Assembly (NCBI RefSeq): GCF_001187435.1
Contig: NZ_LFXA01000017.1
Span: 744,001 to 808,000, forward strand
Direction: 5' to 3'
DNA: 64,000 nt
DNA from: Streptomyces caatingaensis
GTDB lineage: Bacteria > Actinomycetota > Actinomycetes > Streptomycetales > Streptomycetaceae
Shown in pieces: positions 1 through 8,862 of the stretch. Every line of letters begins with the position of its first letter. Position 1 is the first letter of the stretch. The position numbers and the translations under genes are program-made. The notes under the pieces are model-generated. The model was given only the letters and a program-made list of their open reading frames with translations. It had not been told where the DNA came from and made no database searches.

Positions 1-2
1 CG

Positions 3-1298
3 ATCATGGAGCGGGACGACGAGGCCGCGCAGATGGAGTACGCGCAGGCGCTGTCCGACTGGGCCGAGGCGCGGGGGTACGAGGCCGAGACCGTGTGGGA
101 CATGTGCACGGTGGCCGCGCTCGGCGTCCCGTATGAGAAGGCGCAGTGGCGGCAGGTGCGGACCCTGTCCGGGGGCGAGCAGAAGCGGCTGGTGCTGGAG
201 TCGCTGCTGCGGGGCACGGACGAGGTGCTGCTGCTCGACGAGCCCGACAACTACCTCGACGTGCCCGGCAAGCGGTGGCTGGAGGAGCGGTTGCGGGAGA
301 CGAAGAAGACCGTGCTCTTCGTCAGCCACGACCGGGAGCTGCTGGCCCGGGCCGCCGAGAAGATCATCAGCGTCGAGCCGGGGCCCGCGGGCAGCGACGT
401 GTGGGTGCACGGCGGGGGCTTCGCCACGTACCACCAGGCGCGCAAGGAGCGGTTCGCGCGCTTCGAGGAGCTGCGGCGGCGCTGGGACGAGGAGCACGCC
501 AAGCTGCGGCAGCTCATGCTCATGTTCAAGCAGAAGGCTGCCTACAACTCCGACATGGCCTCCCGCTACCAGGCCGCGCAGACCCGGCTGCGGAAGTTCG
601 AGGAGGCCGGGCCGCCGCAGGAGCCGCCGCGCGAGCAGGACATCCGGATGCGGCTGCGCGGCGGGCGGACCGGCGTACGGGCCGTGACCTGCGCCGGCCT
701 GGAGCTGACCGGGCTGATGCGGCCGTTCGACCTGGAGGTCTTCTACGGCGAGCGGGTCGCCGTGCTGGGGTCGAACGGGTCGGGGAAGTCGCACTTCCTG
801 CGGCTGCTGGCCGGGGAGGACGTGGCGCACAGGGGGTCCTGGAAGCTGGGGGCGCGGGTCGTGCCCGGGCACTTCGCGCAGACGCACGCCCATCCCGAGC
901 TGCTCGGGCGCACCCTGGTCGACATTCTGTGGACGGAGCACGCCAAGGACCGGGGCGGGGCGATGTCCGCGCTGCGGCGCTACGAGCTGGAGCGGCAGGG
1001 GGACCAGCGGTTCGAACGGCTCTCCGGCGGGCAGCAGGCGCGCTTCCAGATCCTGCTGCTGGAGCTGGCCGGCGCGACGGCCCTGCTGCTCGACGAGCCC
1101 ACGGACAACCTGGACCTGGAGAGCGCCGAGGCGCTGCAGGAGGGTCTGGAGGCGTACGAGGGGACGGTGCTGGCGGTGACGCACGACCGCTGGTTCGCCC
1201 GGTCGTTCGACCGGTTCCTGGTGTTCGGGGCGGATGGGGTGGTGAGGGAGGCGTCCGAGCCGGTGTGGGACGAGGGGCGGGTGGCGCGGAAGCGGTGA
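3..1298 (+). CDS. ABC-F family ATPase, 5' end outside window
   Basis: C-terminal part of a duplicated-ATPase ABC-F protein, a soluble family acting on ribosomes (translation factors or antibiotic-resistance proteins). The frame is open from the window edge. The first Walker A is missing, but the first signature LSGGEQKR and Walker B (VLLLDEPDNYLDVP) lie about residues 54-87 of the visible part. A charged inter-domain linker follows (about 130-200). The second cassette has Walker A GSNGSGKS near 255, signature LSGGQQAR near 339 and LLLDEPTDNLDLES near 361. There are no membrane segments, which excludes a transporter. The last codons belong to a tandem repeat; a third, diverged repeat copy further downstream probably holds the ancestral stop. 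Substrate or antibiotic specificity cannot be read from this part. Confidence 0.9.
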   Translation: MMERDDEAAQMEYAQALSDWAEARGYEAETVWDMCTVAALGVPYEKAQWRQVRTLSGGEQKRLVLESLLRGTDEVLLLDEPDNYLDVPGKRWLEERLRETKKTVLFVSHDRELLARAAEKIISVEPGPAGSDVWVHGGGFATYHQARKERFARFEELRRRWDEEHAKLRQLMLMFKQKAAYNSDMASRYQAAQTRLRKFEEAGPPQEPPREQDIRMRLRGGRTGVRAVTCAGLELTGLMRPFDLEVFYGERVAVLGSNGSGKSHFLRLLAGEDVAHRGSWKLGARVVPGHFAQTHAHPELLGRTLVDILWTEHAKDRGGAMSALRRYELERQGDQRFERLSGGQQARFQILLLELAGATALLLDEPTDNLDLESAEALQEGLEAYEGTVLAVTHDRWFARSFDRFLVFGADGVVREASEPVWDEGRVARKR

Positions 1299-1589
1299 CG
1301 GCGTCCGGGGGGGTGCTGGCACGGGGCCGGTCGGCTGGGGGTCCGGGGGTGATCTCCCGGGAAGGCGCAGTGGGGCGGATGGGGTGGTGAGGGAGGTGTC
1401 CGAGCCGGTGTGGGACGAGGGGCGGGTGGCGCGGAAGCGGTGACGGCGTCTGGGGGGGGTGCTGGCACGGGGCCGGTCGGCTGGGGGTCCGGGGGTGATC
1501 TCCCGGGAAGGCGCAGTGGGGCGGATGGGGTGGTGAGGGAGGTGTCCGAGCCGGTGTGGGACGAGGCGGGAGTGATCCGGAAGCGGTAG
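1227..1589 (+). repeat. about 2.5 tandem copies of a 145/146-bp unit at the ABC-F 3' end
   Basis: Units begin at 1227, 1372 and 1518, each with GGGGCGGATGGGGTGGTGAG, and are nearly identical. Each encodes the ABC-F C-terminus (SEPVWDE...RKR) and a stop. Copy 1 is in frame with the gene. Copy 3 is partial and diverged, ending in TAG at 1587-1589. The pattern indicates recent in-situ tandem duplication of the gene's 3' end. Confidence 0.9.
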
Positions 1590-1605
1590 GGTGCCGGGCC
1601 CGGTT

Positions 1606-1635
1606 TTGACCCCGCCGGTGCCGGGCCGGTACTCT
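1606..1635 (+). promoter_or_regulatory. probable rplM promoter
   Basis: TTGACC (1606-1611), an 18-bp gap and TACTCT (1630-1635) match a housekeeping HrdB-type promoter. It lies about 180 bp before rplM, leaving a long leader suitable for ribosomal-protein autoregulation (inference). Confidence 0.55.
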
Positions 1636-1813
1636 ACGAGTTCGTTATGCGTATTGGCTTGGTCGTTCTCACGCGAGGGGCCCTTACGCTTGTCCGCCAG
1701 GTCGATCGCCTGCGGTCGGCACACGGGTTGCGTCCCCGGCGTGCGGCCAGGCCAGCGTGATCGTCCATAGCGGACCGTGTCAGGACCCACTCAAAGAAGC
1801 GAAGGCTACGACC

Positions 1814-2260
1814 GTGCGTACGTTCAGCCCCAAGCCCGGCGATGTCCAGCGCCAGTGGCACATCATCGACGCGCAGGACGTCGTCCTGGGCCGTCTGGCC
1901 TCTACGGCCGCGTCGCTGCTCCGCGGCAAGCACAAGCCCGTCTACGCGCCGCACGTTGACATGGGCGACTTCGTCGTCATCGTCAACGCCGACAAGGTGC
2001 ACCTGTCCGGCAACAAGCGCACCCAGAAGATGGCGTACCGCCACTCCGGCTTCCCGGGTGGTCTGCGCTCCGTCCGCTACGACGAGCTGCTCGACAAGAA
2101 CCCCGAGAAGGCCATCGAGAAGGCCGTCAAGGGCATGCTGCCGAAGAACTCCCTCGGCCGTCAGATGCTCTCGAAGCTGAAGGTCTACTCGGGCGACCAG
2201 CACCCGCACGCCGCCCAGCAGCCCGTTCCGTTCGAGATCACCCAGGTCAAGCAGGGCTGA
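1814..2260 (+). CDS. rplM: 50S ribosomal protein L13
   Basis: L13 of the large ribosomal subunit, 148 aa, the normal length. The conserved blocks WHIIDAQDVVLGRLAS, LLRGKHKP and NKRTQKMAYRHSG are present, with GMLPKNSLGRQML and a C-terminal VYSGDQHPH. I chose the GTG at 1814 because it gives the family N-terminus (MRTFSPKPGDVQ) and follows a GAAGCGAAGG ribosome-binding site. The upstream ATG in frame would add 19 unconserved residues. rpsI follows after 40 bp, so the pair is probably one operon, the standard L13-S9 arrangement. Confidence 0.97.
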   Translation: MRTFSPKPGDVQRQWHIIDAQDVVLGRLASTAASLLRGKHKPVYAPHVDMGDFVVIVNADKVHLSGNKRTQKMAYRHSGFPGGLRSVRYDELLDKNPEKAIEKAVKGMLPKNSLGRQMLSKLKVYSGDQHPHAAQQPVPFEITQVKQG

Positions 2261-2300
2261 GTCCCGGCCACCGCCGAACCAGAAAGTCTGAGGAGAATCA

Positions 2301-2804
2301 GTGGCTGAGACCACCGCCGAGATGCCGGTCGAGGGCATCGAGGAGTACACCACGGAGTCCGAGGTCGTCGAGTCGGAGTACACCTCCGAGTCCCTCGCCT
2401 CCCGCTTCGGCGACCCGCAGCCGGCCGCCGGCCTGGGCCGTCGCAAGAACGCCATCGCCCGTGTCCGGATCGTTCCGGGCTCCGGCAAGTGGAAGATCAA
2501 CGGTCGCACCCTCGAGGACTACTTCCCGAACAAGGTGCACCAGCAGGAAGTCAACGAGCCCTTCAAGGTGCTCGAGCTCGAGGGCCGCTACGACGTCATC
2601 GCCCGCATCGCGGGTGGCGGTGTCTCCGGCCAGGCCGGTGCCCTGCGCCTGGGTGTCGCCCGCGCGCTGAACGAGGCGGACGTGGACAACAACCGCGGCC
2701 CGCTGAAGAAGGCCGGCTTCCTGAAGCGTGACGACCGTGCGGTCGAGCGCAAGAAGGCCGGTCTGAAGAAGGCCCGCAAGGCTCCGCAGTACAGCAAGCG
2801 CTAA
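2301..2804 (+). CDS. rpsI: 30S ribosomal protein S9
   Basis: S9 of the small ribosomal subunit, 167 aa. An acidic N-terminal extension (about residues 1-40, rich in E/T/S) is typical of actinobacterial S9. The conserved body starts at LGRRKNAIARVRIVPG, and the tail KKARKAPQYSKR reaches the ribosomal P site. GTG start preceded by GAGGAG. Cotranscribed with rplM; a strong hairpin follows the stop. Confidence 0.97.
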   Translation: MAETTAEMPVEGIEEYTTESEVVESEYTSESLASRFGDPQPAAGLGRRKNAIARVRIVPGSGKWKINGRTLEDYFPNKVHQQEVNEPFKVLELEGRYDVIARIAGGGVSGQAGALRLGVARALNEADVDNNRGPLKKAGFLKRDDRAVERKKAGLKKARKAPQYSKR

Positions 2805-2827
2805 TCCGGCGGTTCGCCGGGTACTGC

Positions 2828-2870
2828 CCGAACGCCCCGGCGGCACGATCCGTGCCGCCGGGGCGTTCGG
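2828..2870 (+). terminator. hairpin terminator after rplM-rpsI
   Basis: Perfect 19-bp stem (2828-2846 with 2852-2870) and a 5-nt loop. It is very GC-rich and has no U-tract, as is usual in Streptomyces. It starts 23 bp after the rpsI stop. Confidence 0.85.
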
Positions 2871-3120
2871 CTATGGGCGGCCGGGCGGCCGGGCGGCCGG
2901 TTGTGGCGTCGTGGCCTTGTCGTGGCCTGTCGCGGCCGGTCTCCGCCCCGGCTGCCCGTCCGGCGCCCGGGCCGCCACCCGGGGCGTATTGGGGCGTATA
3001 CCTGGAGGCAGAGCCCCGGACCGGGAACCGAAACCTCCAGCAGCTCGACACCTCTCTGCACAAGGGGGCTTCCCGGTCTCGCCGGCGGCCCCGTACTCCC
3101 GCGTTTTTCGGAGGACACCA

Positions 3121-4479
3121 GTGGGACGACTCTTCGGTACGGACGGTGTGCGCGGCGTCGCCAACGCCGACCTCACGGCCGAGCTGGCGCTCGGCCTGTC
3201 GGTCGCGGCGGCGCACGTGCTCGCCGAGGCGGGTACGTTCGAGGGCCATCGGCCGGTGGCGGTGGTGGGCCGCGATCCGCGGGCGTCCGGGGAGTTCCTG
3301 GAGGCCGCGGTGGTGGCGGGGCTGGCCAGCGCCGGTGTGGACGTGCTGCGGGTCGGTGTGCTGCCGACGCCGGCCGTCGCGTACCTCACGGGGGCGCTCG
3401 GCGCGGACCTGGGCGTGATGCTCTCCGCGAGCCACAACCCGATGCCCGACAACGGCATCAAGTTCTTCGCCCGGGGCGGGCACAAGCTCGCCGACGAGCT
3501 GGAGGACCGCATCGAGCGGACGTACCGGGCGCACGCCACGGGCGAGCCGTGGGACCGGCCGACGGGCGCCGGCGTCGGCCGCGTCCGCGACTACGACCAG
3601 GGCTTCGACAACTACGTCGCGCACCTGATCGGCGTGCTGCCCAACCGGCTCGACGGGCTCAAGGTCGTCATCGACGGGGCGCACGGTGCGGCGTCCCGGG
3701 TGTCGCCCGAGGCGTTCTCCCGGGCCGGGGCCGAGGTCGTCACGATCGGCACCGAGCCGGACGGGCTCAACATCAACCACGAGTGCGGCTCCACGCACCT
3801 GGACAAGCTGCGTGCCGCGGTCGTCGAGCACGGTGCCGACCTGGGCGTCGCCCACGACGGGGACGCGGACCGCTGCCTCGCGGTCGACGCGACCGGTGCG
3901 GAGGTCGACGGCGACCAGATCCTCGCCGTGCTGGCGCTCGCGATGCGTGAGGCGGGCTCGCTGCGCAAGAACACGGTCGTGGCGACCGTGATGTCCAACC
4001 TCGGCTTCAAGCTCGCCATGGAGCGGGAGGGGGTCGAGCTCGTCCAGACGGCGGTCGGTGACCGCTACGTCCTGGAGGAGATGAAGGCGAACGGCTTCGC
4101 GCTCGGCGGCGAGCAGTCGGGGCACGTGATCGTGCTCGACCACGCGACGACGGGGGACGGCACGCTGACCGGGCTGATGCTGGCGGCGCGGGTCGCCGCG
4201 ACCGGGCGTCCGCTGCGGGAGCTGGCGGGGGTCATGGAGCGGCTGCCGCAGGTGCTCATCAATGTGCGCGATGTGGACAAGACGCGGGTGGGGTCCTCGC
4301 AGGAGCTGGCGGAGGCCGTGACGGATGCGGAGCGGGAGCTCGGGGGGACGGGGCGGGTGCTGCTGCGGTCCTCGGGGACCGAGCCGCTCGTTCGGGTCAT
4401 GGTCGAGGCGGCCGACATCGAGCAGGCTCGGGCTGTCGCTCAGCGGCTGGCGGATGTGGTGAAGTCGGCGCTGGGGTAA
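3121..4479 (+). CDS. glmM: Phosphoglucosamine mutase
   Basis: Converts glucosamine-6-phosphate to glucosamine-1-phosphate on the way to UDP-GlcNAc and peptidoglycan; cytoplasmic. 452 aa, usual length. Motifs in order: N-terminal MGRLFGTDGVRG, phosphoserine loop SASHNP (Ser104), metal loop DGDADR (Asp246/248/250), sugar-binding GEQSGH, and phosphate-binding RSSGTEP near residue 416. The GTG at 3121 is chosen because GGAGGA sits 6 bp before it and it gives the family N-terminus. The glmS gene for the preceding step lies 2 kb downstream. Two direct GGGGCGTAT repeats at 2981 and 2991 in the leader may mark its promoter. Confidence 0.96.
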   Translation: MGRLFGTDGVRGVANADLTAELALGLSVAAAHVLAEAGTFEGHRPVAVVGRDPRASGEFLEAAVVAGLASAGVDVLRVGVLPTPAVAYLTGALGADLGVMLSASHNPMPDNGIKFFARGGHKLADELEDRIERTYRAHATGEPWDRPTGAGVGRVRDYDQGFDNYVAHLIGVLPNRLDGLKVVIDGAHGAASRVSPEAFSRAGAEVVTIGTEPDGLNINHECGSTHLDKLRAAVVEHGADLGVAHDGDADRCLAVDATGAEVDGDQILAVLALAMREAGSLRKNTVVATVMSNLGFKLAMEREGVELVQTAVGDRYVLEEMKANGFALGGEQSGHVIVLDHATTGDGTLTGLMLAARVAATGRPLRELAGVMERLPQVLINVRDVDKTRVGSSQELAEAVTDAERELGGTGRVLLRSSGTEPLVRVMVEAADIEQARAVAQRLADVVKSALG

Positions 4480-5123
4480 GGGGGGTAAGGGGGTTGAGGG
4501 GGGCGGGGGGGTGTCTGGGGTCTGTGCGGGGCTCGCTGGGGGTGCCCGTTCGGGGCGCCTGTCCGGGGCGTCCGTCGGGGTGCCTGCCCGGAGGGGGCCG
4601 GCCCTGGGGAGGCGGCCGGGGGGCTCCGGTCCGTGGGCTCCCGTCCGGGGCCGGTCCGGAGGGTCTCTCCCCGCCCCGCCCTTTCACCGTTTCCAGGGGC
4701 AAGCCCCGGACCCGGGCCGCGCTCCGCGCGGCGAGCGGGGCTCCGCCCCCGCACCCCGGCGGGGGCTCCGCCCCCTGCACCCCCGCTGATGCTGCCGGGC
4801 GGGTCCTGCTTCCTGCGCTCCGGCTCCCGCTGGCGGGTTGGGCTCTGCTCCCCTGCTGTCCCGCTCCCGCTGCCAGGCGGGGCCTCTGCCCCTCCCCCCC
4901 CGCTGCCGCTGCTGGGCGGGGCCTTCCTGCGCCCCCGCTCCCGCTGCCGGGGTGGGGGCCTCCGCCCTCCTGCTGTCCCGCTCCCGCTGCCAGGCGGGGC
5001 CTCCACCCCTGCCCCGCCCCCGCCCCCGCGCAGGGCCCCCACCCCTCCCCCCTCCAACGCCCCCAGCCGGAACGGACTACCCCCCGCCGCTGCCTCCCTC
5101 CCCCCTCCCCTTCCCCCCGGGGG
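4480..5123. repeat. 644-bp low-complexity GC-rich spacer with repeats
   Basis: No convincing gene between convergent glmM and coaA. It holds a copy of the dispersed 3'-end element (core 4669-4694) followed by GGGGCTCCGCCCC palindromes near 4738-4780. A 35-bp exact direct repeat lies at 4852-4886 and 4969-5003. Open frames here are C-rich artefacts. Confidence 0.75.
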
Positions 5124-6119
5124 CTACAGCTTCCGCAGCGAAAGGCGCTGCACCTTGTGGTCCGGGCCCTTTCGGAGGATGAGGTTTGAGCGGCCTCGGG
5201 TGGGGGCCACGTTTTCGAGGAGGTTGGGCTTGTTGATGGTGCGCCAGTTGCGGCGGGCGAAGGCGAGGGCTTCTTCCTCGGAGACCTCCGTGTAGCGGCG
5301 GAAGTAGGAGTGGGGGTCCTGGAAGGCCGTCTCGCGCAGTTTCCTGAAGCGGGAGTAGTACCAGCGCTCGATGTCCTCGGCGCGGGCGTCGACGTAGATG
5401 CTGAAGTCGAAGAAGTCGGCGAGGCCGACGCGGGTGCGGCCGTCGCCGCCGGGCAGGGCGGGCTGGAGGACGTTGAGGCCCTCGATGATGAGGATGTCCG
5501 GGCGGTGCACGGTGAGCCGTTCGTCCGGCACGATGTCGTAGATCAGGTGCGAGTAGACGGGCGCGGAGACCTCGTCCTTGCCGGCCTTCACGTCCGCGAC
5601 GAAGCGGGTGAGGGCCCGTCGGTCGTACGACTCGGGGAAGCCCTTCCGGGACATCAGACCGCGCCGGTGGAGCTCGGCGTTGGGCAGCAGGAAGCCGTCC
5701 GTGGTGACCAGCTCGACGCGCGGGTGCTCGGGCCAGCGGGCCAGCAGGGCGCGCAGCAGCCGGGCCGTGGTCGACTTGCCGACGGCGACGCTGCCCGCGA
5801 CGCCGATGACGAACGGCGTGCCGCGCTGGGCGCCCTTCTCGCCCAGGAAGGTGTTCAGCGCGCCGCGCAGCTGCCCGGTGGCGCCCACGTAGAGGTTGAG
5901 CAGCCGGGAGAGCGGCAGGTAGACGTCGCGGACCTCGTCCAGGTCGACGACGTCGCCGAGGCCGCGCAGGCGCTCGACCTCCTCCGCCGTCAGCGGCAGG
6001 GGCGTGTTCTCGCGGAGCGCGCTCCATTCGGCCCGGGTGAGGTCGACGAACGGAGAGGAGTCGGCGCGGCGTCGTTGCTGCGGCTGCGGCTGCTCTGAGG
6101 TGGTGGACACGGGGCCCAT
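5124..6119 (-). CDS. coaA: Type I pantothenate kinase
   Basis: Phosphorylates pantothenate with ATP, the first and usually rate-limiting step of coenzyme A synthesis. 331 aa. Residues 1-25 are a variable, Gln/Ser-rich tail. The P-loop GSVAVGKS is at about 109-116, followed by TTDGFLLPN and MSRKGFPESYD (pantothenate/ATP region), YSHLIYDIVPDE, and IIEGLNVLQP. All features are typical of the prokaryotic CoaA family, as distinct from type III CoaX. The ATG at 6119 is the first start; a GTG three codons in is an alternative. Confidence 0.95.
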   Translation of the reverse strand: MGPVSTTSEQPQPQQRRRADSSPFVDLTRAEWSALRENTPLPLTAEEVERLRGLGDVVDLDEVRDVYLPLSRLLNLYVGATGQLRGALNTFLGEKGAQRGTPFVIGVAGSVAVGKSTTARLLRALLARWPEHPRVELVTTDGFLLPNAELHRRGLMSRKGFPESYDRRALTRFVADVKAGKDEVSAPVYSHLIYDIVPDERLTVHRPDILIIEGLNVLQPALPGGDGRTRVGLADFFDFSIYVDARAEDIERWYYSRFRKLRETAFQDPHSYFRRYTEVSEEEALAFARRNWRTINKPNLLENVAPTRGRSNLILRKGPDHKVQRLSLRKL

Positions 6120-6308
6120 TGTGCGCGGGTGGCGTCAGGCGGTCACTGTGGGGTGTGGGGTTGAGGGGTTTCGCCGGGGCACAGGGGGCAGGCGCGAAGA
6201 GGCCGGCCTCGCGTGCGGGTGAAGTTCGGGCCGTTGCCCTGTACCTACTCGCAAGTCGGGAATACGGTCCCACCCTTCGGCAGCCCGGCACCCTGCGAGG
6301 AACCCCCC

Positions 6309-6569
6309 GTGTTCGTTCTCCGGCTCGTCCTCAGAATCGTCAGGAAGACCCTCCGGCATCTGGCGCGGCCGCCGGGAACCGCCTCCGACGTGGCGACCGG
6401 CGACGACGTGCTCGCCGAGCTGTGCGACGAGCTGCCCGACGAGGACCTGGGCCAGGACCTCGACGACTGCCTCGACCAGTACCACCTGGGCAGCAAGCCG
6501 CGCTGCGAGGAGGTCGAGTACCTGGAGCTCGTCCAGGACGCCATCGACCGCATCGAGCGCGGCCGTTGA
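6309..6569 (+). CDS. Conserved hypothetical acidic protein
   Basis: 86 aa. I do not recognise the family. A short hydrophobic/basic N-terminus (VFVLRLVLRIVRKTLRHLA) precedes an acidic helical body with DELPDEDLGQDLDDCLDQY and a C-terminal YLELVQDAIDRIERGR. The GTG start has GCGAGG 8 bp upstream; longer in-frame starts give an unlikely N-terminus. It ends 38 bp before glmS and is divergent from coaA. The N-terminal helix could be amphipathic and membrane-associated (inference). Confidence 0.6.
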   Translation: MFVLRLVLRIVRKTLRHLARPPGTASDVATGDDVLAELCDELPDEDLGQDLDDCLDQYHLGSKPRCEEVEYLELVQDAIDRIERGR

Positions 6570-6594
6570 CCCGCGGGCGGTGACCCGGGGGCCG

Positions 6595-6600
6595 TACGCT
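6595..6600 (+). promoter_or_regulatory. -10 box for probable leaderless glmS transcript
   Basis: TACGCT followed by 7 nt and then the ATG at 6608. No ribosome-binding site is visible. Confidence 0.5.
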
Positions 6601-6607
6601 GCACTGC

Positions 6608-8455
6608 ATGTGCGGAATCGTTGGCTATGTGGGAGGGCAGTCCGCCCTCGATGTCGTGTTGGCGGGGCTGCGGCGGCTGGAGTACCGCGGCTACGACTCG
6701 GCGGGGGTCGCGGTGCTGGCCGACGGCGGGCTCGCCGCGGCGAAGAAGGCGGGCAAGCTCGCCAACCTGGAGAAGGAGCTGGCCGACCGGCCGCTGCCGG
6801 CCGGCTCGACCGGCATCGGGCACACCCGCTGGGCCACCCACGGCGCGCCCAACGACGCCAACGCCCACCCCCACCTCGACAACCCGGGCCGCGTCGCCGT
6901 CGTCCACAACGGCATCATCGAGAACTTCGCCGCCCTGCGCGCCGAGCTGGCCGACCGCGGGCACGCCCTCGCCTCCGACACGGACACCGAGGTCGTCTCC
7001 CACCTGCTCTCCGAGTCCTTCTCCTCCTGCGGGGACCTCGCCGAGGCGATGCGGCAGGTGTGCCGCCGGCTGGAGGGCGCCTTCACGCTCGTCGCGGTGC
7101 ACGCCGACGATCCCGACGTGGTCGTCGGGGCCCGCCGCAACTCCCCGCTGGTCGTCGGCCTCGGCGACGGCGAGTCCTTCCTCGCCTCCGACGTCGCCGC
7201 CTTCATCGCCCACACCCGCGAGGCGGTCGAGCTCGGCCAGGACCAGGTGGTCGAGCTGCGGCGGGACGGCGTGACCGTCACGGACTTCGACGGGGCGCCG
7301 GCGGACGTCCGGGCGTACCACGTCGACTGGGACGCCTCCGCCGCCGAGAAGGGCGGCTACGCCTCGTTCATGCTCAAGGAGATCGCCGAGCAGCCGAAGG
7401 CGGTGGCCGACACGCTCCTCGGGCGCATCGACGAGGCCGGGCAGCTGACGCTGGACGAGGTCCGCATCCCGGCGTCCGTGCTGCGCGAGGTGGACAAGGT
7501 CGTCATCGTGGCCTGCGGGACGGCGTACCACGCGGGGATGATCGCCAAGTACGCGATCGAGCACTGGACGCGGGTGCCCTGCGAGACGGAGCTGGCCAGC
7601 GAGTTCCGCTACCGGGACCCGATCCTGGACCAGGGGACGCTGGTGATCGCCATCTCGCAGTCCGGCGAGACGATGGACACGCTGATGGCGCTGCGGCACG
7701 CGCGGGAGCAGGGGGCGCGGGTGCTCGCCATCTGCAACACCAACGGCTCGACGATCCCGCGGGAGTCGGACGCCGTCCTCTACACGCACGCCGGGCCGGA
7801 GGTCGCCGTCGCCTCGACCAAGGCGTTCCTGACCCAGCTCGTGGCCTGCTACCTGGTCGCCCTGTACCTCGGGCAGGTGCGCGGGACGAAGTGGGGGGAC
7901 GAGGTCGGGTCGGTGATCCGGGAGCTGTCGGCGATCGGCGCGCAGGTGGAGGAGGTGCTGGAGACCATGGAGCCCGTGCGGGAGCTGGCGCGCTCGCTCG
8001 CGGGCTGCGGGACCGTGCTCTTCCTCGGGCGGCACGTCGGCTATCCCGTCGCCCTGGAGGGCGCCCTCAAGCTCAAGGAGCTGGCGTACATGCACGCCGA
8101 GGGCTTCGCGGCGGGGGAGCTCAAGCACGGGCCGATCGCGCTCGTCGAGGACGGGCTGCCGGTGGTCGTCGTCGTGCCGTCGCCGCGGGGGCGGTCCGTC
8201 CTGCACGACAAGATCGTCTCCAACATCCAGGAGATCCGGGCGCGGGGGGCCCGGACGATCGTGATCGCCGAGCGGGGGGACGAGGCGGTGCGTCCGTACG
8301 CGGACCACCTCGTCGAGATCCCGCCGACGCCCGTGCTGCTCCAGCCCCTCGTCGCCACCGTGCCGTTGCAGGTCTTCGCGTGCGAGCTGGCGACGGTGCG
8401 CGGGAACGAGGTCGACCAGCCGCGCAACCTCGCGAAGTCGGTGACCGTCGAATGA
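6608..8455 (+). CDS. glmS: Glutamine-fructose-6-phosphate aminotransferase (isomerizing)
   Basis: Makes glucosamine-6-phosphate from fructose-6-phosphate and glutamine, the entry to amino-sugar and cell-wall synthesis. 615 aa, full length. Cys2 of MCGIVGYVG is the N-terminal glutaminase nucleophile, with GHTRWATHG and NGIIEN in the same domain. Two SIS isomerase domains follow (roughly 290-430 and 460-600) with CGTAYHAG, ISQSGETMDT and GRHVGYPVALEGALKLKE. The end, NLAKSVTVE, is the conserved C-terminal active-site tail. acpS overlaps its stop by 4 bp. Confidence 0.97.
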   Translation: MCGIVGYVGGQSALDVVLAGLRRLEYRGYDSAGVAVLADGGLAAAKKAGKLANLEKELADRPLPAGSTGIGHTRWATHGAPNDANAHPHLDNPGRVAVVHNGIIENFAALRAELADRGHALASDTDTEVVSHLLSESFSSCGDLAEAMRQVCRRLEGAFTLVAVHADDPDVVVGARRNSPLVVGLGDGESFLASDVAAFIAHTREAVELGQDQVVELRRDGVTVTDFDGAPADVRAYHVDWDASAAEKGGYASFMLKEIAEQPKAVADTLLGRIDEAGQLTLDEVRIPASVLREVDKVVIVACGTAYHAGMIAKYAIEHWTRVPCETELASEFRYRDPILDQGTLVIAISQSGETMDTLMALRHAREQGARVLAICNTNGSTIPRESDAVLYTHAGPEVAVASTKAFLTQLVACYLVALYLGQVRGTKWGDEVGSVIRELSAIGAQVEEVLETMEPVRELARSLAGCGTVLFLGRHVGYPVALEGALKLKELAYMHAEGFAAGELKHGPIALVEDGLPVVVVVPSPRGRSVLHDKIVSNIQEIRARGARTIVIAERGDEAVRPYADHLVEIPPTPVLLQPLVATVPLQVFACELATVRGNEVDQPRNLAKSVTVE

Positions 8456-8820
8456 TCGTCGGGGTCGGCATCGACGTCGCCGAGATCGAGCGCTTCGACG
8501 CGGCGCTGCGGCGGACGCCGCAGATGGCCGAACGGCTCTTCGTGGAGCGGGAGTTGTACCTGCCGAGCGGGGAGCGGCGCGGTGCCGCCTCGCTCGCGGC
8601 CCGCTTCGCCGCCAAGGAGGCGCTGGCGAAGGCGCTCGGCGCGCCGCCGGGGCTGCTGTGGACGGACGCGGAGGTGGTCACCGGCGAGAACGGCCGCCCC
8701 GGCCTGGAGGTGACCGGCACGGTCGCCGCGTGCGCGGAGCGGCTGGGGGTGCGGTCGTGGCACGTGTCGCTCAGCCATGACGCGGGGGTGGCCTCGGCGG
8801 TGGTGGTCGCGGAGGGGTGA
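8452..8820 (+). CDS. acpS: Holo-[acyl-carrier-protein] synthase
   Basis: Transfers 4'-phosphopantetheine from CoA to acyl carrier proteins of fatty-acid and polyketide synthesis. 122 aa, normal size. GIDVAEIERF with Mg ligand Asp8, RFAAKEALAKALG with Glu56, and the C-terminal WHVSLSHDAGVASA are diagnostic. The ATGA overlap with glmS implies translational coupling. In streptomycetes I recall the NAD(P)H-hydrate repair gene and alr following closely; here about 6 kb of accessory genes intervene. Confidence 0.95.
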   Translation: MIVGVGIDVAEIERFDAALRRTPQMAERLFVERELYLPSGERRGAASLAARFAAKEALAKALGAPPGLLWTDAEVVTGENGRPGLEVTGTVAACAERLGVRSWHVSLSHDAGVASAVVVAEG

Positions 8821-8862
8821 GCCGGGTCGTGGCGGGGCGGACGGGCGTGTTCTCATGCGCCC

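Noticed and set aside
4838..5182. Pro/Ser-rich frames in the glmM-coaA spacer
   Set aside because: Pure low-complexity C-rich repeats; no start signal, domain or codon pattern.
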